Numbered from the stretch's first letter, positions 51,986-61,825 are shown. The stretch: 64,000 nucleotides of DNA from Terriglobia bacterium (GCA_020073565.1 JAIQEY010000010.1:62001-126000), one strand, 5' to 3'. A program made the numbers and translations. The notes: generated by a model from the sequence alone, not told the origin.

Positions 51986-52555
51986 ATGCTTCATCTAACT
52001 CTATTTCTGTTTTTCGGAGCCATCTGCGTGGCGGGAGCAATCAACCTGCTGGTGCAGCGCCATCCCATTGATAGCGCGCTGTCGCTGGTGGTAGTGATGG
52101 CCTCACTAGCTGCCGAATACCTTTTGTTGGGCGCGGAGTTCGTGGCCGCCATCCAGGTCATCGTCTATGCCGGCGCGATCATGGTGCTGTTTATCTTCAC
52201 CATCATGCTGCTCAACGCGGGCGCGGAAGAGCGCACCAAAGGCAGCCGGGTCGCGATTGTGCTGGGAATTCCCGGCCTGGTGATCGGAGCGGTGCTGGTT
52301 GCCTGGACACTTTTGCATCGCGCTAACGCTGAGACGGTCTCGATCGGCGCATTGCCGGGTACCCCGCACGATATTGCCTGGCTGCTGTTTCATGATTTCC
52401 TGTTGCCGTTTGAAGTGACGTCGGTTCTGATCCTGATCGCGATCCTCGGCGCGGTCGTGCTCGCCAGCCGTCCGGACGCCGTTGCCCGTCGCCATCACGA
52501 TACTGAGACTGCCAAGGCCGCCCCCGAACTGGTGGGCGCAGGCAAGGAGCGCTGA
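51986..52555 (+). CDS. nuoJ: NADH-quinone oxidoreductase subunit J
   Basis: 189 residues with five membrane helices. The conserved third helix reads [20 protein letters not shown], the pi-bulge helix that rotates during turnover. The ATG at 51986 gives [17 protein letters not shown], the usual start; an upstream in-frame start at 51929 would translate the repeat block. The charged C-terminus ([17 protein letters not shown]) overlaps the nuoK ATG by one base. Confidence 0.93.
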   Translation: MLHLTLFLFFGAICVAGAINLLVQRHPIDSALSLVVVMASLAAEYLLLGAEFVAAIQVIVYAGAIMVLFIFTIMLLNAGAEERTKGSRVAIVLGIPGLVIGAVLVAWTLLHRANAETVSIGALPGTPHDIAWLLFHDFLLPFEVTSVLILIAILGAVVLASRPDAVARRHHDTETAKAAPELVGAGKER

Positions 52556-52860
52556 TGCAAATACCGCTCAATTACTATCTGCTGCTCAGCGGAATTCTTT
52601 TCGCCTGTGGCGTGCTTGGATTCCTGATCAAGCGCAACATCATTGCAATCTTCATGTCGATTGAGCTGATGCTGAACGGCGTCAACCTGTCGTTCGTTGC
52701 CTTCGCCGCGCACTGGCATGCGCTCAGCGGACAGATTTTCGTGTTCTTCGTGATGGTGGTTGCGGCCGCGGAAGCCGCGGTCGGACTGGCAATCATCATC
52801 GCCGTCTACCGCACGCGTGAAACTCTGAATGTGGACCAGGTGAACCTGCTCAAGCTATGA
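52555..52860 (+). CDS. nuoK: NADH-quinone oxidoreductase subunit K
   Basis: 101 residues, three helices. The two functional glutamates are visible in [15 protein letters not shown] and [16 protein letters not shown], which form the half-channel for proton movement. The start overlaps the nuoJ stop by one base, and the stop overlaps nuoL (ATGA), so the three are translationally coupled. Confidence 0.96.
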   Translation: MQIPLNYYLLLSGILFACGVLGFLIKRNIIAIFMSIELMLNGVNLSFVAFAAHWHALSGQIFVFFVMVVAAAEAAVGLAIIIAVYRTRETLNVDQVNLLKL

Positions 52861-54875
52861 CGTGGAATCCATATCTCTGGCTCATTCCCGTTCTCCCGCT
52901 CGCGGGAGCGGCGATCAACGGATTCTTCGGCCGCCGCGCCTCGAAGCGAGCTATCTCCGCGGTTGCGCTGATCTTCTGCGGCGCTGCGTTTGCCTTGGCA
53001 CTCTGGATCGCCGCCACCTTCTCTTCTGCAGCCGCGCCTTACTCCTTCACCCTCGCGCACTGGATCCGCTCCGGAACCTTCAGCGCAGATTTCAACTTCT
53101 ATCTCGATCAACTCTCGCTGGTAATGCTGCTGGTGGTGACCGGTGTCGGCTTCCTGATCCACATCTACTCGGTCGGCTACATGTGGGACGACGACGGCTA
53201 CTACCGCTTCATGGCGTACCTGAACCTGTTCATGTTCTTCATGCTGACGCTGGTGCTGGCGAAGAACTACCTGCTGATGTTCATCGGGTGGGAGGGCGTC
53301 GGCCTCGCATCCTATCTGCTGATCGGGTTCTGGTTCGTGAAAGATTCGGCGGCATCGGCTGGGAAGAAAGCGTTCATCGTCAACCGGATCGGCGACTTCG
53401 GATTCCTGATCGCGCTGTTCCTGATCATCAAGCATTTCGGCTCGCTCGACTTCACGACTGTCTTTCAGGCCGTCACGCCGATGGCGAAAGAAACCAGTGG
53501 CGCTGGACTGCTGACCGCGATCGGCATTCTGCTGATGGTGGGCGCGGCGGGCAAGTCGGCGCAGATTCCTCTTTATGTGTGGCTACCGGACGCGATGGAA
53601 GGCCCGACTCCGGTCTCGGCGCTGATCCATGCAGCCACCATGGTGACGGCGGGCGTCTACATGGTCGCGCGCTCGCACGTGATCTTCGAGCATGCGCCGA
53701 TGGCGCTGATGGTCGTGGCCATCATCGGCACGCTTACGGCCCTGTTTGCGGCTACCATCGGCATCGCGCAGACCGACATCAAGAAGGTTCTCGCCTACTC
53801 CACCGTTTCGCAACTGGGATACATGTTTATGGCCTGCGGCGTGGCGGCCTTTTCGGCCGGCATCTTCCACCTGATGACACACGCCTTCTTCAAAGGCCTG
53901 TTGTTCCTGGCGGCGGGCTCGGTGATTCATGGTGTCGGCGGAGAGCAGGACATGCGCAAGATGGGCGGCCTGCGCGTCTACATGCCATGGACGTTCCTGA
54001 CCATGTCGATCGCTACCTTCGCGATCGCTGGATTTCCGCCGCTCGCGGGATTCTTCTCGAAGGACGAAATCCTCTGGAGGGCTTATTCCAGCGAGTACGG
54101 AAGCTGGGTGTATTGGCTGCTCGGCGTCACCACTGCGTTTATTACTTCGTTCTACATGTTCCGGCTTTGGTTCATGACTTTCTTCGGGGACTATCGCGGG
54201 GCCGAGGCTCACGGGCAGGGCGACCTTCGTCATGGCGCACACAGTGCGCGGACAGGGGTGTCCGCGCCACACAACCACGGACACGAGCCACATGAGAGTC
54301 CTTGGGTGATGTTGGGTCCATTAGCCATTCTAGCCGTGCTTTCCTTTGTCGGCGGCTGGATTGGGATCCATCACCACTTCGAGAATTTCTTGTCACCCGT
54401 GTTTCAGCCGCAAGCAGTAGTCGGGACCAAGTTGATTGCGCCCAATGCTGAAGAATTTGCCCAGATCGTCCGGATGGAGCGATTGGAATTGCTCTTCACA
54501 GCGATCTCCGTTGCGGCCGGATTGCTGGGTCTGTACTTAGCATATCTGCTCTACTACCGCCTCCCTCAGCTTCCAGCGCGCATCGCCCAGGGTCTGGGCG
54601 GCCTCTATCGGGCGGTCGCGAACAAGTATTACGTCGACGAACTCTATGCGCTATTGTTCGTGAAGCCGGTGGTCGATGGTTCGACCGAAATCCTCTGGCA
54701 CGGAGTAGACCAGGGAGTCATTGACGCCACCGTGAACAATTCCGCCGATTCCGCGCGCCACGTCTCCGACAACTTGCGGCACATGCAGTCGGGCAATTTG
54801 CGATCGTATGCCGGATGGATAGCCGCCGGAGGAGCGCTCGTCATCGCCTACATGGTCTGGATGGGGGTGCGATGA
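52857..54875 (+). CDS. nuoL: NADH-quinone oxidoreductase subunit L
   Basis: 672 residues, an antiporter-like subunit with about 16 helices and the long lateral helix at the C-terminus. Key elements include [17 protein letters not shown], the [25 protein letters not shown] helix with its lysine and the [15 protein letters not shown] loop. A His/Gly-rich cytoplasmic-type linker (about 455-482) contains nine residues, 464-472, encoded by an R1 repeat read in frame. This linker is long for the family. The insert lies between helices, so the protein is probably still functional. Confidence 0.95.
   Translation: MTWNPYLWLIPVLPLAGAAINGFFGRRASKRAISAVALIFCGAAFALALWIAATFSSAAAPYSFTLAHWIRSGTFSADFNFYLDQLSLVMLLVVTGVGFLIHIYSVGYMWDDDGYYRFMAYLNLFMFFMLTLVLAKNYLLMFIGWEGVGLASYLLIGFWFVKDSAASAGKKAFIVNRIGDFGFLIALFLIIKHFGSLDFTTVFQAVTPMAKETSGAGLLTAIGILLMVGAAGKSAQIPLYVWLPDAMEGPTPVSALIHAATMVTAGVYMVARSHVIFEHAPMALMVVAIIGTLTALFAATIGIAQTDIKKVLAYSTVSQLGYMFMACGVAAFSAGIFHLMTHAFFKGLLFLAAGSVIHGVGGEQDMRKMGGLRVYMPWTFLTMSIATFAIAGFPPLAGFFSKDEILWRAYSSEYGSWVYWLLGVTTAFITSFYMFRLWFMTFFGDYRGAEAHGQGDLRHGAHSARTGVSAPHNHGHEPHESPWVMLGPLAILAVLSFVGGWIGIHHHFENFLSPVFQPQAVVGTKLIAPNAEEFAQIVRMERLELLFTAISVAAGLLGLYLAYLLYYRLPQLPARIAQGLGGLYRAVANKYYVDELYALLFVKPVVDGSTEILWHGVDQGVIDATVNNSADSARHVSDNLRHMQSGNLRSYAGWIAAGGALVIAYMVWMGVR
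54246..54272. repeat. R1 palindromic repeat, copy 3, inside nuoL
   Basis: GCGCGGACAGGGGTGTCCGC followed by GCCACAC. It is the same element as at 10531 and 50786 but sits within a coding sequence, where it is read as ARTGVSAPH without breaking the frame. Confidence 0.85.
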
Positions 54876-54876
54876 C

Positions 54877-56403
54877 ATGGGTTCGGTGAACATGGAAAGC
54901 CTCAGTCCCATCATTCTCTCTCTGGTCACCTTCATCCCTGCTGCCGGCGGCCTGTTGATCCTGCTGATCCCGCGCCGCGATCGCGACATCAGGATTTTTG
55001 CGTTGGTCATTTCGCTGCTGGCGTTCGTGGCATCACTACACTTGCCGGTCCACCTCCATCGCAACCTGGCGGGTTTTCAGTTCGAAATTGATAAACCGTG
55101 GATCGCGCACCCCAACATTCACTACCACATGGGCATCGACGGAATTTCCGTCTGGCTCATAGTGTTGACCACGTTCCTCACCCCGCTGTGCGTGCTGATT
55201 TCCTGGACATCGGTTCACGAACGCGTCAAAGAATTCTTTATCCTGCTCCTGCTGCTGGAGACGGCGCTGATCGGCGTCTTCACCGCGCTCGATTTGTTCC
55301 TGTTCTACTTCTTCTGGGAAGCGACGCTGATCCCGATGGCGCTGCTGATCGGCATGTACGGGCACGGCCGCCGCGTCTACGCCGCCGTGAAGTACTTCCT
55401 GTTCACAATGGTCGCTTCGGTGTTCATGCTGGCCGCGATTCTTTGGCTCTACGCCAAGACCGGCAGCTTCCAATTCGTCGACATCCAGAACGCGATTCGC
55501 AACGGCAACGTGCCCGGGTTCGGGACGGCGGCCCTGTGGCTTTTCCTCGGCTTCTTCATCGCGTTTGCGGTTAAGGTTCCACTCTTCCCGCTTCACACCT
55601 GGCTGCCGGACGCTCACGTCGAAGCCCCCACGGCCGGATCCGTGCTACTGGCGGGCGTGCTGCTCAAGATGGGCACCTACGGCTTGGTGCGCTTCAGCCT
55701 TGGACTCTTCCCTGATCAGGCGCGTCGCAACGCGCCCTGGATCATGGTGCTGGCGTTGATCGGCATCATTTACGGCGCGCTGGTTTCGCTGGTGCAACCG
55801 AACATGAAGAAGCTGATCGCCTATTCCTCAGTCAGCCACCTGGGATTCGTCGTGCTGGGGATCTTCAGCTTCACCACGGCCGGCCTGAATGGCGCCATGT
55901 TCGTGATGCTGGCACACGGGGTCGCGACCGGCGCACTGTTTATGCTGGCGGGCATTCTCTATGAACGCCGCCACACCTACGAGATTTCCGACTTCGGCGG
56001 GTTGGCCACGCCCATGCCCAAGTACGCGGCCTTTTTCCTGTTCATTGTGCTGGCCTCGGTAGGACTGCCTTTGCTCAACGGCTTCATCGGCGAGTTCCTG
56101 GTGTTAAGCGGAGCCTTCCAGGCCAATCCGTGGTACGGAATCCTGGGCGCCACTGGCGTGATCTGGAGCGCCGGGTACCTGCTCTGGATGTATCAACGCG
56201 TCTTTTTCGGCAAGGTGAAATACGAAGTGAACAACGCGCTACCCGATCTTAACTTGCGTGAACGAGCCGCACTCTGGCCCGCCGCCGTGGCTGCACTTGT
56301 CATGGGTGTGGCGCCGCTCGTGTGGCTGAGCGCGATTGATCCGGCCGTGCAAACGGCGCTGGCTCCGCTTACGCAGATGGCCAGCCGGATGGTGGGCCAA
56401 TGA
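54877..56403 (+). CDS. nuoM: NADH-quinone oxidoreductase subunit M
   Basis: 508 residues, about 14 helices, antiporter-like proton-pumping subunit. Hallmarks: MGIDGISVWLIVLTTFLTPL, the FYFFWEATLIPMALLIGMYG helix with its glutamate, and the FAVKVPLFPLHTWLPDAHVE loop with the pumping lysine. A second ATG five codons in (54892) is an alternative start. The gap from nuoL is one base; the end overlaps nuoN by four bases (ATGA). Confidence 0.95.
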   Translation: MGSVNMESLSPIILSLVTFIPAAGGLLILLIPRRDRDIRIFALVISLLAFVASLHLPVHLHRNLAGFQFEIDKPWIAHPNIHYHMGIDGISVWLIVLTTFLTPLCVLISWTSVHERVKEFFILLLLLETALIGVFTALDLFLFYFFWEATLIPMALLIGMYGHGRRVYAAVKYFLFTMVASVFMLAAILWLYAKTGSFQFVDIQNAIRNGNVPGFGTAALWLFLGFFIAFAVKVPLFPLHTWLPDAHVEAPTAGSVLLAGVLLKMGTYGLVRFSLGLFPDQARRNAPWIMVLALIGIIYGALVSLVQPNMKKLIAYSSVSHLGFVVLGIFSFTTAGLNGAMFVMLAHGVATGALFMLAGILYERRHTYEISDFGGLATPMPKYAAFFLFIVLASVGLPLLNGFIGEFLVLSGAFQANPWYGILGATGVIWSAGYLLWMYQRVFFGKVKYEVNNALPDLNLRERAALWPAAVAALVMGVAPLVWLSAIDPAVQTALAPLTQMASRMVGQ

Positions 56404-57944
56404 CGCCCGTCGCCTTCGCTCACGCCCTCCCTGCCCTGCTGGCGCAGGCGATCCCAACCACCCTTCCGCAGTTCGCGGATTACATGCGCATCCTGCCGGA
56501 ACTGCTGCTGTCGATCTTCGGCATGATCGTGATGATTGTCGATCCCCTGCTCGACGAAGAACGCAGCCACAAGTCGCTGGGAACGATCGCGTTGATCGGC
56601 GCGCTGGCCGCGTTATTGTCGACCGCCCTGATGGCACGTTATCCGGGAACCGCGTTCTGGAGTATGGTTCGGGTGGAGGGCTTCAGCATCTTCTTTCATT
56701 TCCTGGTCATCGTGATCGCGGCCGTCGTCATCCTAACCTCCTACGAATACATGACGGTGCAGCGTATCCGTGCCGGAGAATATTATGCCCTGATCCTGTT
56801 CGGCACAGTCGGAATGTGCCTGATGTCCTCGGCCATCGAACTGGTCCTGATCTTCATTGCCCTCGAAATCTCCTCCATCTCCAGCTACGTTTTGGCGGGT
56901 TTCCGGAGACGCGAGGCTTCGAGCAGCGAATCTTCGCTCAAGTATTTCCTTCTGGGATCGTTCGCAACCGCGTTTTTCCTGTACGGCGTAGCGCTGATGT
57001 TTGGCGCTACCGGCTCGACCAACATTGATGCCATCAGCCTGGCGTTGCGCTCCAACCCGCCCGTTCTCGCCTACGTCGCCGTGGCGCTGATGTTCGTCGG
57101 ATTGGGATTCAAGGTTGCATCCGCCCCTTTCCACATTTGGACGCCGGATGTATACGAAGGCGCCCCGGCGCCCATCGTCGGCCTGATGTCGACCGGTCCA
57201 AAAGCAGCCGCTTTTGCGGTCTTGCTGCGCGTGTTGTTCGAAGTGAACGCACCCGGACGGTTCTGGCTGATCTGGGTTTCAGCCGCGCTTTCGATGACCC
57301 TGGGAAACATCGGAGCGCTGGTGCAGGACAACGTGAAACGTCTGCTCGCGTATTCGTCGATCGCGCATGCCGGCTACCTGCTGATCGCGTTCGCGGTCCA
57401 GCCGGAAATGGGTACGTCGGCCGCCATGTTCTACACCGCCGCCTACGCCGCTATGAACGTGGGCGCGTTTGCGGTGGTTAGCCATTTTGCGAACGTGGGC
57501 GAGAAGTACGTCTCACTCGAGGACTATGCGGGCCTCGGCAGACAGTCACCCGCGCTGGCTGCGACCCTGACGTTCTTCCTGATGTCTTTGATGGGGATCC
57601 CGATCACGGGCGGTTTCTTTGCCAAGTTCTACGTCTTCAGCGCCGCGCTGCAGGACAATCTGGTCGGCCTCACCGTCATCGGCGTGCTCAACAGCGCCGT
57701 GGCTGCCTACTACTATCTGCGGATTATCGTGATGATGTACATGCGCGAACCGCGGGGAGAAGTTCCTGTCACCCCTGTGCCCGCCGCGGCTGGGGTTGCC
57801 ATTACGGTGTGCGTGCTGATGACCCTTTATCTGGGCGTGCTGCCCGGAGGCGTGCTGGACTACGCCGACCGCTCCGCCCGACAGTTGGTAAGCGGCAGGG
57901 CAGTTCGGGCAGTCCTGCCGAATTCACTCCCTTCCGGGCAGTAG
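56400..57944 (+). CDS. nuoN: NADH-quinone oxidoreductase subunit N
   Basis: 514 residues, the third antiporter-like subunit, about 14 helices. Hallmarks: IFIALEISSISSYVLAGFRR with the functional glutamate, and GLGFKVASAPFHIWTPDVYE with the pumping lysine. It starts in overlap with nuoM and is the last gene of the operon; a hairpin terminator begins 2 nt after its stop. The short C-terminal tail (GRAVRAVLPNSLPSGQ) looks like read-through into intergenic sequence. Confidence 0.95.
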   Translation: MTPVAFAHALPALLAQAIPTTLPQFADYMRILPELLLSIFGMIVMIVDPLLDEERSHKSLGTIALIGALAALLSTALMARYPGTAFWSMVRVEGFSIFFHFLVIVIAAVVILTSYEYMTVQRIRAGEYYALILFGTVGMCLMSSAIELVLIFIALEISSISSYVLAGFRRREASSSESSLKYFLLGSFATAFFLYGVALMFGATGSTNIDAISLALRSNPPVLAYVAVALMFVGLGFKVASAPFHIWTPDVYEGAPAPIVGLMSTGPKAAAFAVLLRVLFEVNAPGRFWLIWVSAALSMTLGNIGALVQDNVKRLLAYSSIAHAGYLLIAFAVQPEMGTSAAMFYTAAYAAMNVGAFAVVSHFANVGEKYVSLEDYAGLGRQSPALAATLTFFLMSLMGIPITGGFFAKFYVFSAALQDNLVGLTVIGVLNSAVAAYYYLRIIVMMYMREPRGEVPVTPVPAAAGVAITVCVLMTLYLGVLPGGVLDYADRSARQLVSGRAVRAVLPNSLPSGQ

Positions 57945-57945
57945 T

Positions 57946-57966
57946 CCGGCTCGCTCAGCCGGTTTT
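57946..57966 (+). terminator. Rho-independent terminator of the nuo operon
   Basis: Stem CCGGCT/AGCCGG with loop CGCTC is followed by TTTT (57963-57966), immediately after the nuoN stop. The T-run is short, so termination may be partial. From here to 58161 I see no gene. Confidence 0.6.
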
Positions 57967-58161
57967 GCCATGCCATTCGGTCCCGAGAATCCGAAGATTT
58001 CACCTTGCGTTGACGGAAAGTGAAAAGTCTTGCAGAGCCTGCAGAGTCCGCCTGCCAGACCACGACCGGTATTCCTGCCGGTCCCTTCGTTCTCCAATGC
58101 ATATGGCATAAACACTTGATTCCAGGATGGGTGACCCTGCGCAGAAACTATCGCAACCGGA

Positions 58162-58190
58162 TTGACAACCCCTTCCAAACTGGGCATTAT
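58162..58190 (+). promoter_or_regulatory. Sigma-70-type promoter of the pilin gene
   Basis: A perfect TTGACA (58162-58167) and CATTAT (58185-58190) are separated by 17 bp. The predicted start near 58197 gives a leader of about 43 nt with GGAGG before the pilin ATG. This is one of the best promoters in the window. Confidence 0.7.
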
Positions 58191-58239
58191 GTTTACACAA
58201 TTTTGGGCAGCAATTTACATTTGGGGCCCCGGAGGTTCT

Positions 58240-58404
58240 ATGGTTCATCGTTTGCGCCACCTGTGGTCAGATGAAAAAGGTCAGGACATCGCCGAGTACG
58301 CCGTGATGCTTGCGGTCATCCTCGTGCTGGTCATCGGTACCGTGCGTCTGATTGGGGGTAACGCCAATAACGTATTCTCGTCTGTTGCCAGCAATGTCCA
58401 GTAG
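58240..58404 (+). CDS. Flp/Fap-type pilin (class IVb prepilin-like)
   Basis: 54 residues, GGAGG 4 nt before the ATG at 58240. The chain is a short charged leader (MVHRLRHLWSDEKGQDIAEY) and one membrane helix (AVMLAVILVLVIGTVRLIGG), ending in FSSVASNVQ. The G-Q-D-I-A-E-Y-A pattern, with glutamate at position 5 after the glycine, is that of Flp pilins, which prepilin peptidase cuts before the helix to build tight-adherence pili. No tad/cpa assembly gene lies nearby, so it is an orphan pilin here. Confidence 0.85.
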   Translation: MVHRLRHLWSDEKGQDIAEYAVMLAVILVLVIGTVRLIGGNANNVFSSVASNVQ

Positions 58405-58555
58405 ACCTCTTCAATCTGTGATTCGGATGGACGATTTTGTGACACGATTTAGCACCTCCAACCGGTTTGGCCGCTATTGGTTTCCATGCGCGGCGGAGGT
58501 GGAGTATGGGGACCAGTCACTAGTGCAATAGAGACAACCTCAAAGATTCCATTCG

Positions 58556-58588
58556 AAGCCGCGATCCAGCATCGCGGCTTTTGTTTTT
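58556..58588 (+). terminator. Rho-independent terminator after the pilin gene
   Basis: A 10-bp perfect stem AAGCCGCGAT/ATCGCGGCTT with loop CCAGC is followed by TTTTGTTTTT. It closes the pilin transcript and separates it from the DAHP synthase gene 27 nt further on. The region between the pilin stop (58404) and this hairpin holds no gene I can support. Confidence 0.9.
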
Positions 58589-58614
58589 GATATCGAAGCG
58601 AAAGGGTGATCACC

Positions 58615-59649
58615 ATGATTGTGAATATGTCCGACAGCGCGACCGAAGAACAGATTGAGCACGTTATTCAACGCATCCGGGAAGCTGGCTTCCAGCCGCA
58701 TATTACGCGCGGCACCGAACGCACGATCGTCGCCGCGGTCGGCAGCGGGGGACGCCGGCATGAAATCGAGGCCCTTTCCGTCGCCCCGGGTGTTGACAAT
58801 GTCGTGGCGATTGCCCAACCCTTCAAACTGGTCAGCCGCCAGACCCGGCCCCAGCCCTCCGTGGTGGACGTTGCGGGCGTCAAGATCGGCGGCGAAGAGG
58901 TGGTGGTGATTGCCGGCCCCTGTTCGGTGGAATCCCGCGAGCAACTGCTTGAAACCGCCCAGGCCGTCAAGCGCGCGGGCGCCAGCATGTTGCGCGGTGG
59001 AGCCTACAAACCTCGAACTTCTCCCTACGAGTTCCAGGGCCTGGGAGTCGAGGCGCTGAAGATCCTGCGCGAGGCACGCGAACTCACCGGTCTCCCGGTC
59101 GTCACCGAGGTCATGAGTACCGAAGACGTGGACTTGATTTGCGAATACGCGGACATTCTCCAGGTGGGCGCGCGCAACATGCAGAACTTTGCGTTGCTTC
59201 GCAGGCTGGCCACCGCTAATAAACCCATCCTGCTCAAGCGCGGGCCTTCGGCACTAGTGAAGGAATGGTTGCTGGCAGCGGAATACCTGCTCTCCGGCGG
59301 AAACAGCCAGGTGGTGCTTTGTGAACGCGGAATCAAGACCTTCGAGACTGCCACCCGCAACACCATCGATCTCGCGGCCATCGCGCTGGCCAAAGAACTC
59401 TCGCACCTGCCCGTCATCGCCGATCCCTCGCACGGGACGGGTAAGCAAAGCTTGATCGGCGCCATTTCCCGGGCCGCTATTGCAGTGGGTGCCGACGGCA
59501 TTATCGTGGAAGTGCATCCGTGCCCGGAACGCGCACTTTCCGACGGACCCCAATCCCTCGATATCCCTCAGTTTGAGCGTGTGATGCGCGGCCTGAGCGC
59601 CCCACTGCGCCCGGTGCTTGCACCCACCCTGCATCTGGCGAGGGCATAG
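58615..59649 (+). CDS. aroF: 3-deoxy-7-phosphoheptulonate (DAHP) synthase, type I-beta with N-terminal regulatory domain
   Basis: 344 residues from the ATG at 58615 (AAAGGG upstream). An N-terminal ferredoxin-like domain of about 85 residues ([20 protein letters not shown]) is the allosteric domain of Thermotoga-type enzymes. The catalytic TIM barrel has [48 protein letters not shown] and [10 protein letters not shown], with the metal and phosphate ligands intact. It condenses phosphoenolpyruvate with erythrose 4-phosphate, the first step of aromatic amino-acid synthesis. The gene stands alone; the terminator just upstream means that its own promoter must lie within a few bases, or that it depends on read-through. 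Confidence 0.93.
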   Translation: MIVNMSDSATEEQIEHVIQRIREAGFQPHITRGTERTIVAAVGSGGRRHEIEALSVAPGVDNVVAIAQPFKLVSRQTRPQPSVVDVAGVKIGGEEVVVIAGPCSVESREQLLETAQAVKRAGASMLRGGAYKPRTSPYEFQGLGVEALKILREARELTGLPVVTEVMSTEDVDLICEYADILQVGARNMQNFALLRRLATANKPILLKRGPSALVKEWLLAAEYLLSGGNSQVVLCERGIKTFETATRNTIDLAAIALAKELSHLPVIADPSHGTGKQSLIGAISRAAIAVGADGIIVEVHPCPERALSDGPQSLDIPQFERVMRGLSAPLRPVLAPTLHLARA

Positions 59650-60031
59650 TCCGAAAGGCCGCCGGGGCCCCAGTCCGAGTACTTTATCGTGCTGGGCCTC
59701 GGAGGTTCAGTGGCCTGTCCAGTTTCTTGGGAGTCATAGAACGAGGATTTCCGATTCACTTCAGCTTCCCCACAGGGACACTTTGTCCCGAACCGTCGTG
59801 TTTTGACCGCCCAGCCTTTGTTTTCAGTTGGTTAGCAGAATTTCTATCGCTCGCAAGCCGCTCTCTGCGCCAACTTGTCCCCTCCAGCAATTGTCTATTG
59901 TGGACGTAAGTATCTGTAAACACGACCCTTACCTACCTCAAGATTGGTTCGTCGATTGCCAAGTAAGGGGTGAGGTGTGACGGGCCGGGTGTACGCCTTG
60001 CCCACTCACGATACCCGTGAGCACAAACGCG
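59650..60031. other. Intergenic region without a supported gene
   Basis: About 380 bases between DAHP synthase and the subtilase. It holds a small hairpin GGGACA-CTT-TGTCCC (59775-59789) with no T-run and an ACCCTTAC...GTAAGGGGT partial inverted repeat (59929-59975). No riboswitch of a type I know and no convincing promoter was found, though the subtilase promoter should lie here. Confidence 0.5.
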
Positions 60032-61825
60032 ATGAACAGGAAAATTAGTCCACAGATTCCAGAAGGACGCGAAGGCCGTCCGAACAAGTCTGGCGGCTTC
60101 AGCGCTGCTTGGGGCCGGATTCTCGGCATGGTTTTGCTGTGCTGGTCCTTGCCGGCCGTCGCTGGCTCTCGGCCAATCCTGGCTGGCTATGCGCAAGGAC
60201 CGGCTAGCAAAATGTCGGCCGATTTGCGCCAGCATGCATCTTCCGGGACGATGGTCACGGTCATCGTGCAGTTCAAACAGATGCCGAACAGCGCCACCTT
60301 GGCAGGGATGCAAGGGCGCGGCGCGGCCCTGCGGAATCGGCTGCACACGATTCGCGCGGTCACGATGCGCGTTCCCGTCAGCATGCTGCCAGAACTTGAG
60401 AACAATCCCAATGTAGCTTACGTCACGCCCGATCGTCCGGTCTCGATGACCTGGGCGAACGAGGACTACACGGCCGCAGTTGAGGCGGACGTGGCCGCCG
60501 CCCAGTTTGCCCAGGATGGCACGGGCGTCGGCGTCGCGATCATCGACAGCGGCGTCTCGGACCATCTCGACCTGCACAATGCAGCGGGTGCGAGCCGCGT
60601 CGTCTACAACCAGAGCTTTGTTGCCGGTGATGCCTCGGGGGCCGACAAATTTGGCCACGGCACCCACGTGGCGGGGTTGATCGGCGGCACGGGCAGAGCG
60701 TCCGGAGCGAGCAACGGTTATTCTGCGATCTACGACGGCATGGCTCCGAACGTCAACATCATCAACCTGCGCGTGCTGGATCAGAACGGTTCGGGCACCG
60801 ACAGCCAGGTGATCGCTGCGATCCAGCAGGCGATCGCGCTCAAGAACACTTACAACATCCGGGTGATCAACATGTCGCTCGGACGTCCGGTGTTCGAGAG
60901 CTACACGCTCGATCCAGTCTGTCAGGCCGTGGAATCCGCCTGGCAGGCCGGCATTGTCGTGGTGGTGGCTGCGGGCAACAATGGACGCGACAACTCGATG
61001 GGTACGCACGGCTTCGCCACCATCGGCGTCCCGGGGAACGATCCCGCCGTCATTACCGTGGGAGCGACCAGGACTATGGGTTCGGCGACGCGGGTGGACG
61101 ACTCGATTGCCAGCTACAGTTCCAAAGGTCCGACCTTGGTCGATCACCTGGTGAAACCTGACCTGGTTGCACCCGGAAACCGCCTAGTCTCCTTGCGCTC
61201 TGCCGGCAGCACGCTGGACACGAAGTATCCGGTGTACGAAGTCAACCCCGTCAGCGGTGTCGGTAAGTACTACCGCATGAGCGGAACCAGCATGGCTACA
61301 CCCCTGGTGAGTGGTGCGGTGGCGCTCATGTTACAGAAGGACCCCTCGCTGACTCCCGATCAAGTGAAGGCGCGCTTGATGAAGACAGCGTGGAAAGGTT
61401 TCAATCCTTACACACAGTCCAGCGACAACTACGGCAACGTTTACTCCAACCAGTACGACATCTTCACCTACGGAGCCGGGTATCTGGACGTGGACGCCGC
61501 TCTTAACAACACCGACCTCGCCGCGGGAGTAGCATTGTCCCCGACCGCGGTCTACAACGCGACCAACGGCACTGTGTCTTTGGTCAATACGACCTCAGTG
61601 GTTTGGGGCGGCTCCAGCGTGGTTTGGGGAGCCAATTCGGTGGTCTGGGGCAATTCCGTGGTTTGGGGCTCTAACACGATCACAAGTAACTCGGTAGTCT
61701 GGGGCAGCACCAGCGTGGTCTGGGGTGCAAGCTCCGTTTCTGGCTTCAGCGTAGTCTGGGGCGCCACTTCGACAACCGCCAGTCCGATGAGTGCGTTCAG
61801 CGACGGCGACGACGGAGAAAACTAG
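60032..61825 (+). CDS. Secreted subtilisin-like serine protease (S8) with C-terminal SVVWG repeats
   Basis: About 597 residues. A membrane-spanning signal (GRILGMVLLCWSLPAVAGS) precedes an inhibitor-I9-like propeptide (MVTVIVQFKQMPNSATLAGM, ending near residue 135). The catalytic domain has D172 (VAIIDSGVSD), H209 (FGHGTHVAGLI), oxyanion N316 (AAGNNGRD) and S420 (MSGTSMATPLVSG). After the domain (about residue 515) come seven SVVWG units. The start at 60032 is an ATG; a GTG at 60017 is possible. It acts outside the cytoplasm on unknown proteins. A multi-pass membrane protein follows after 32 nt. Confidence 0.9.
   Translation: MNRKISPQIPEGREGRPNKSGGFSAAWGRILGMVLLCWSLPAVAGSRPILAGYAQGPASKMSADLRQHASSGTMVTVIVQFKQMPNSATLAGMQGRGAALRNRLHTIRAVTMRVPVSMLPELENNPNVAYVTPDRPVSMTWANEDYTAAVEADVAAAQFAQDGTGVGVAIIDSGVSDHLDLHNAAGASRVVYNQSFVAGDASGADKFGHGTHVAGLIGGTGRASGASNGYSAIYDGMAPNVNIINLRVLDQNGSGTDSQVIAAIQQAIALKNTYNIRVINMSLGRPVFESYTLDPVCQAVESAWQAGIVVVVAAGNNGRDNSMGTHGFATIGVPGNDPAVITVGATRTMGSATRVDDSIASYSSKGPTLVDHLVKPDLVAPGNRLVSLRSAGSTLDTKYPVYEVNPVSGVGKYYRMSGTSMATPLVSGAVALMLQKDPSLTPDQVKARLMKTAWKGFNPYTQSSDNYGNVYSNQYDIFTYGAGYLDVDAALNNTDLAAGVALSPTAVYNATNGTVSLVNTTSVVWGGSSVVWGANSVVWGNSVVWGSNTITSNSVVWGSTSVVWGASSVSGFSVVWGATSTTASPMSAFSDGDDGEN
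61595..61763 (+). repeat. SVVWG tandem repeat region of the subtilase
   Basis: Seven copies of S-V-V-W-G, separated by one to nine small polar residues. At DNA level the unit GTGGTTTGGGG/GTGGTCTGGGG recurs imperfectly, with synonymous differences, so it is selected at protein level. The periodic V-V-W-G suggests a stacked beta structure or an interaction site at the cell envelope. Confidence 0.85.

Noticed and set aside
52862..54295. 477-codon plus-strand frame overlapping nuoL
   Set aside because: It is an alternative frame of nuoL, rich in Arg and without motifs, while nuoL shows all subunit L hallmarks.
59775..59789. Cyclic-di-GMP or other riboswitch before the subtilase
   Set aside because: Only one small hairpin is present. 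The conserved GEMM core sequences are absent.
59933..61147. 404-codon open frame on the minus strand
   Set aside because: It lies wholly opposite the subtilase, which has all catalytic motifs. Its translation is Arg/His-rich and without family features, as expected for the complement of a GC-rich gene.
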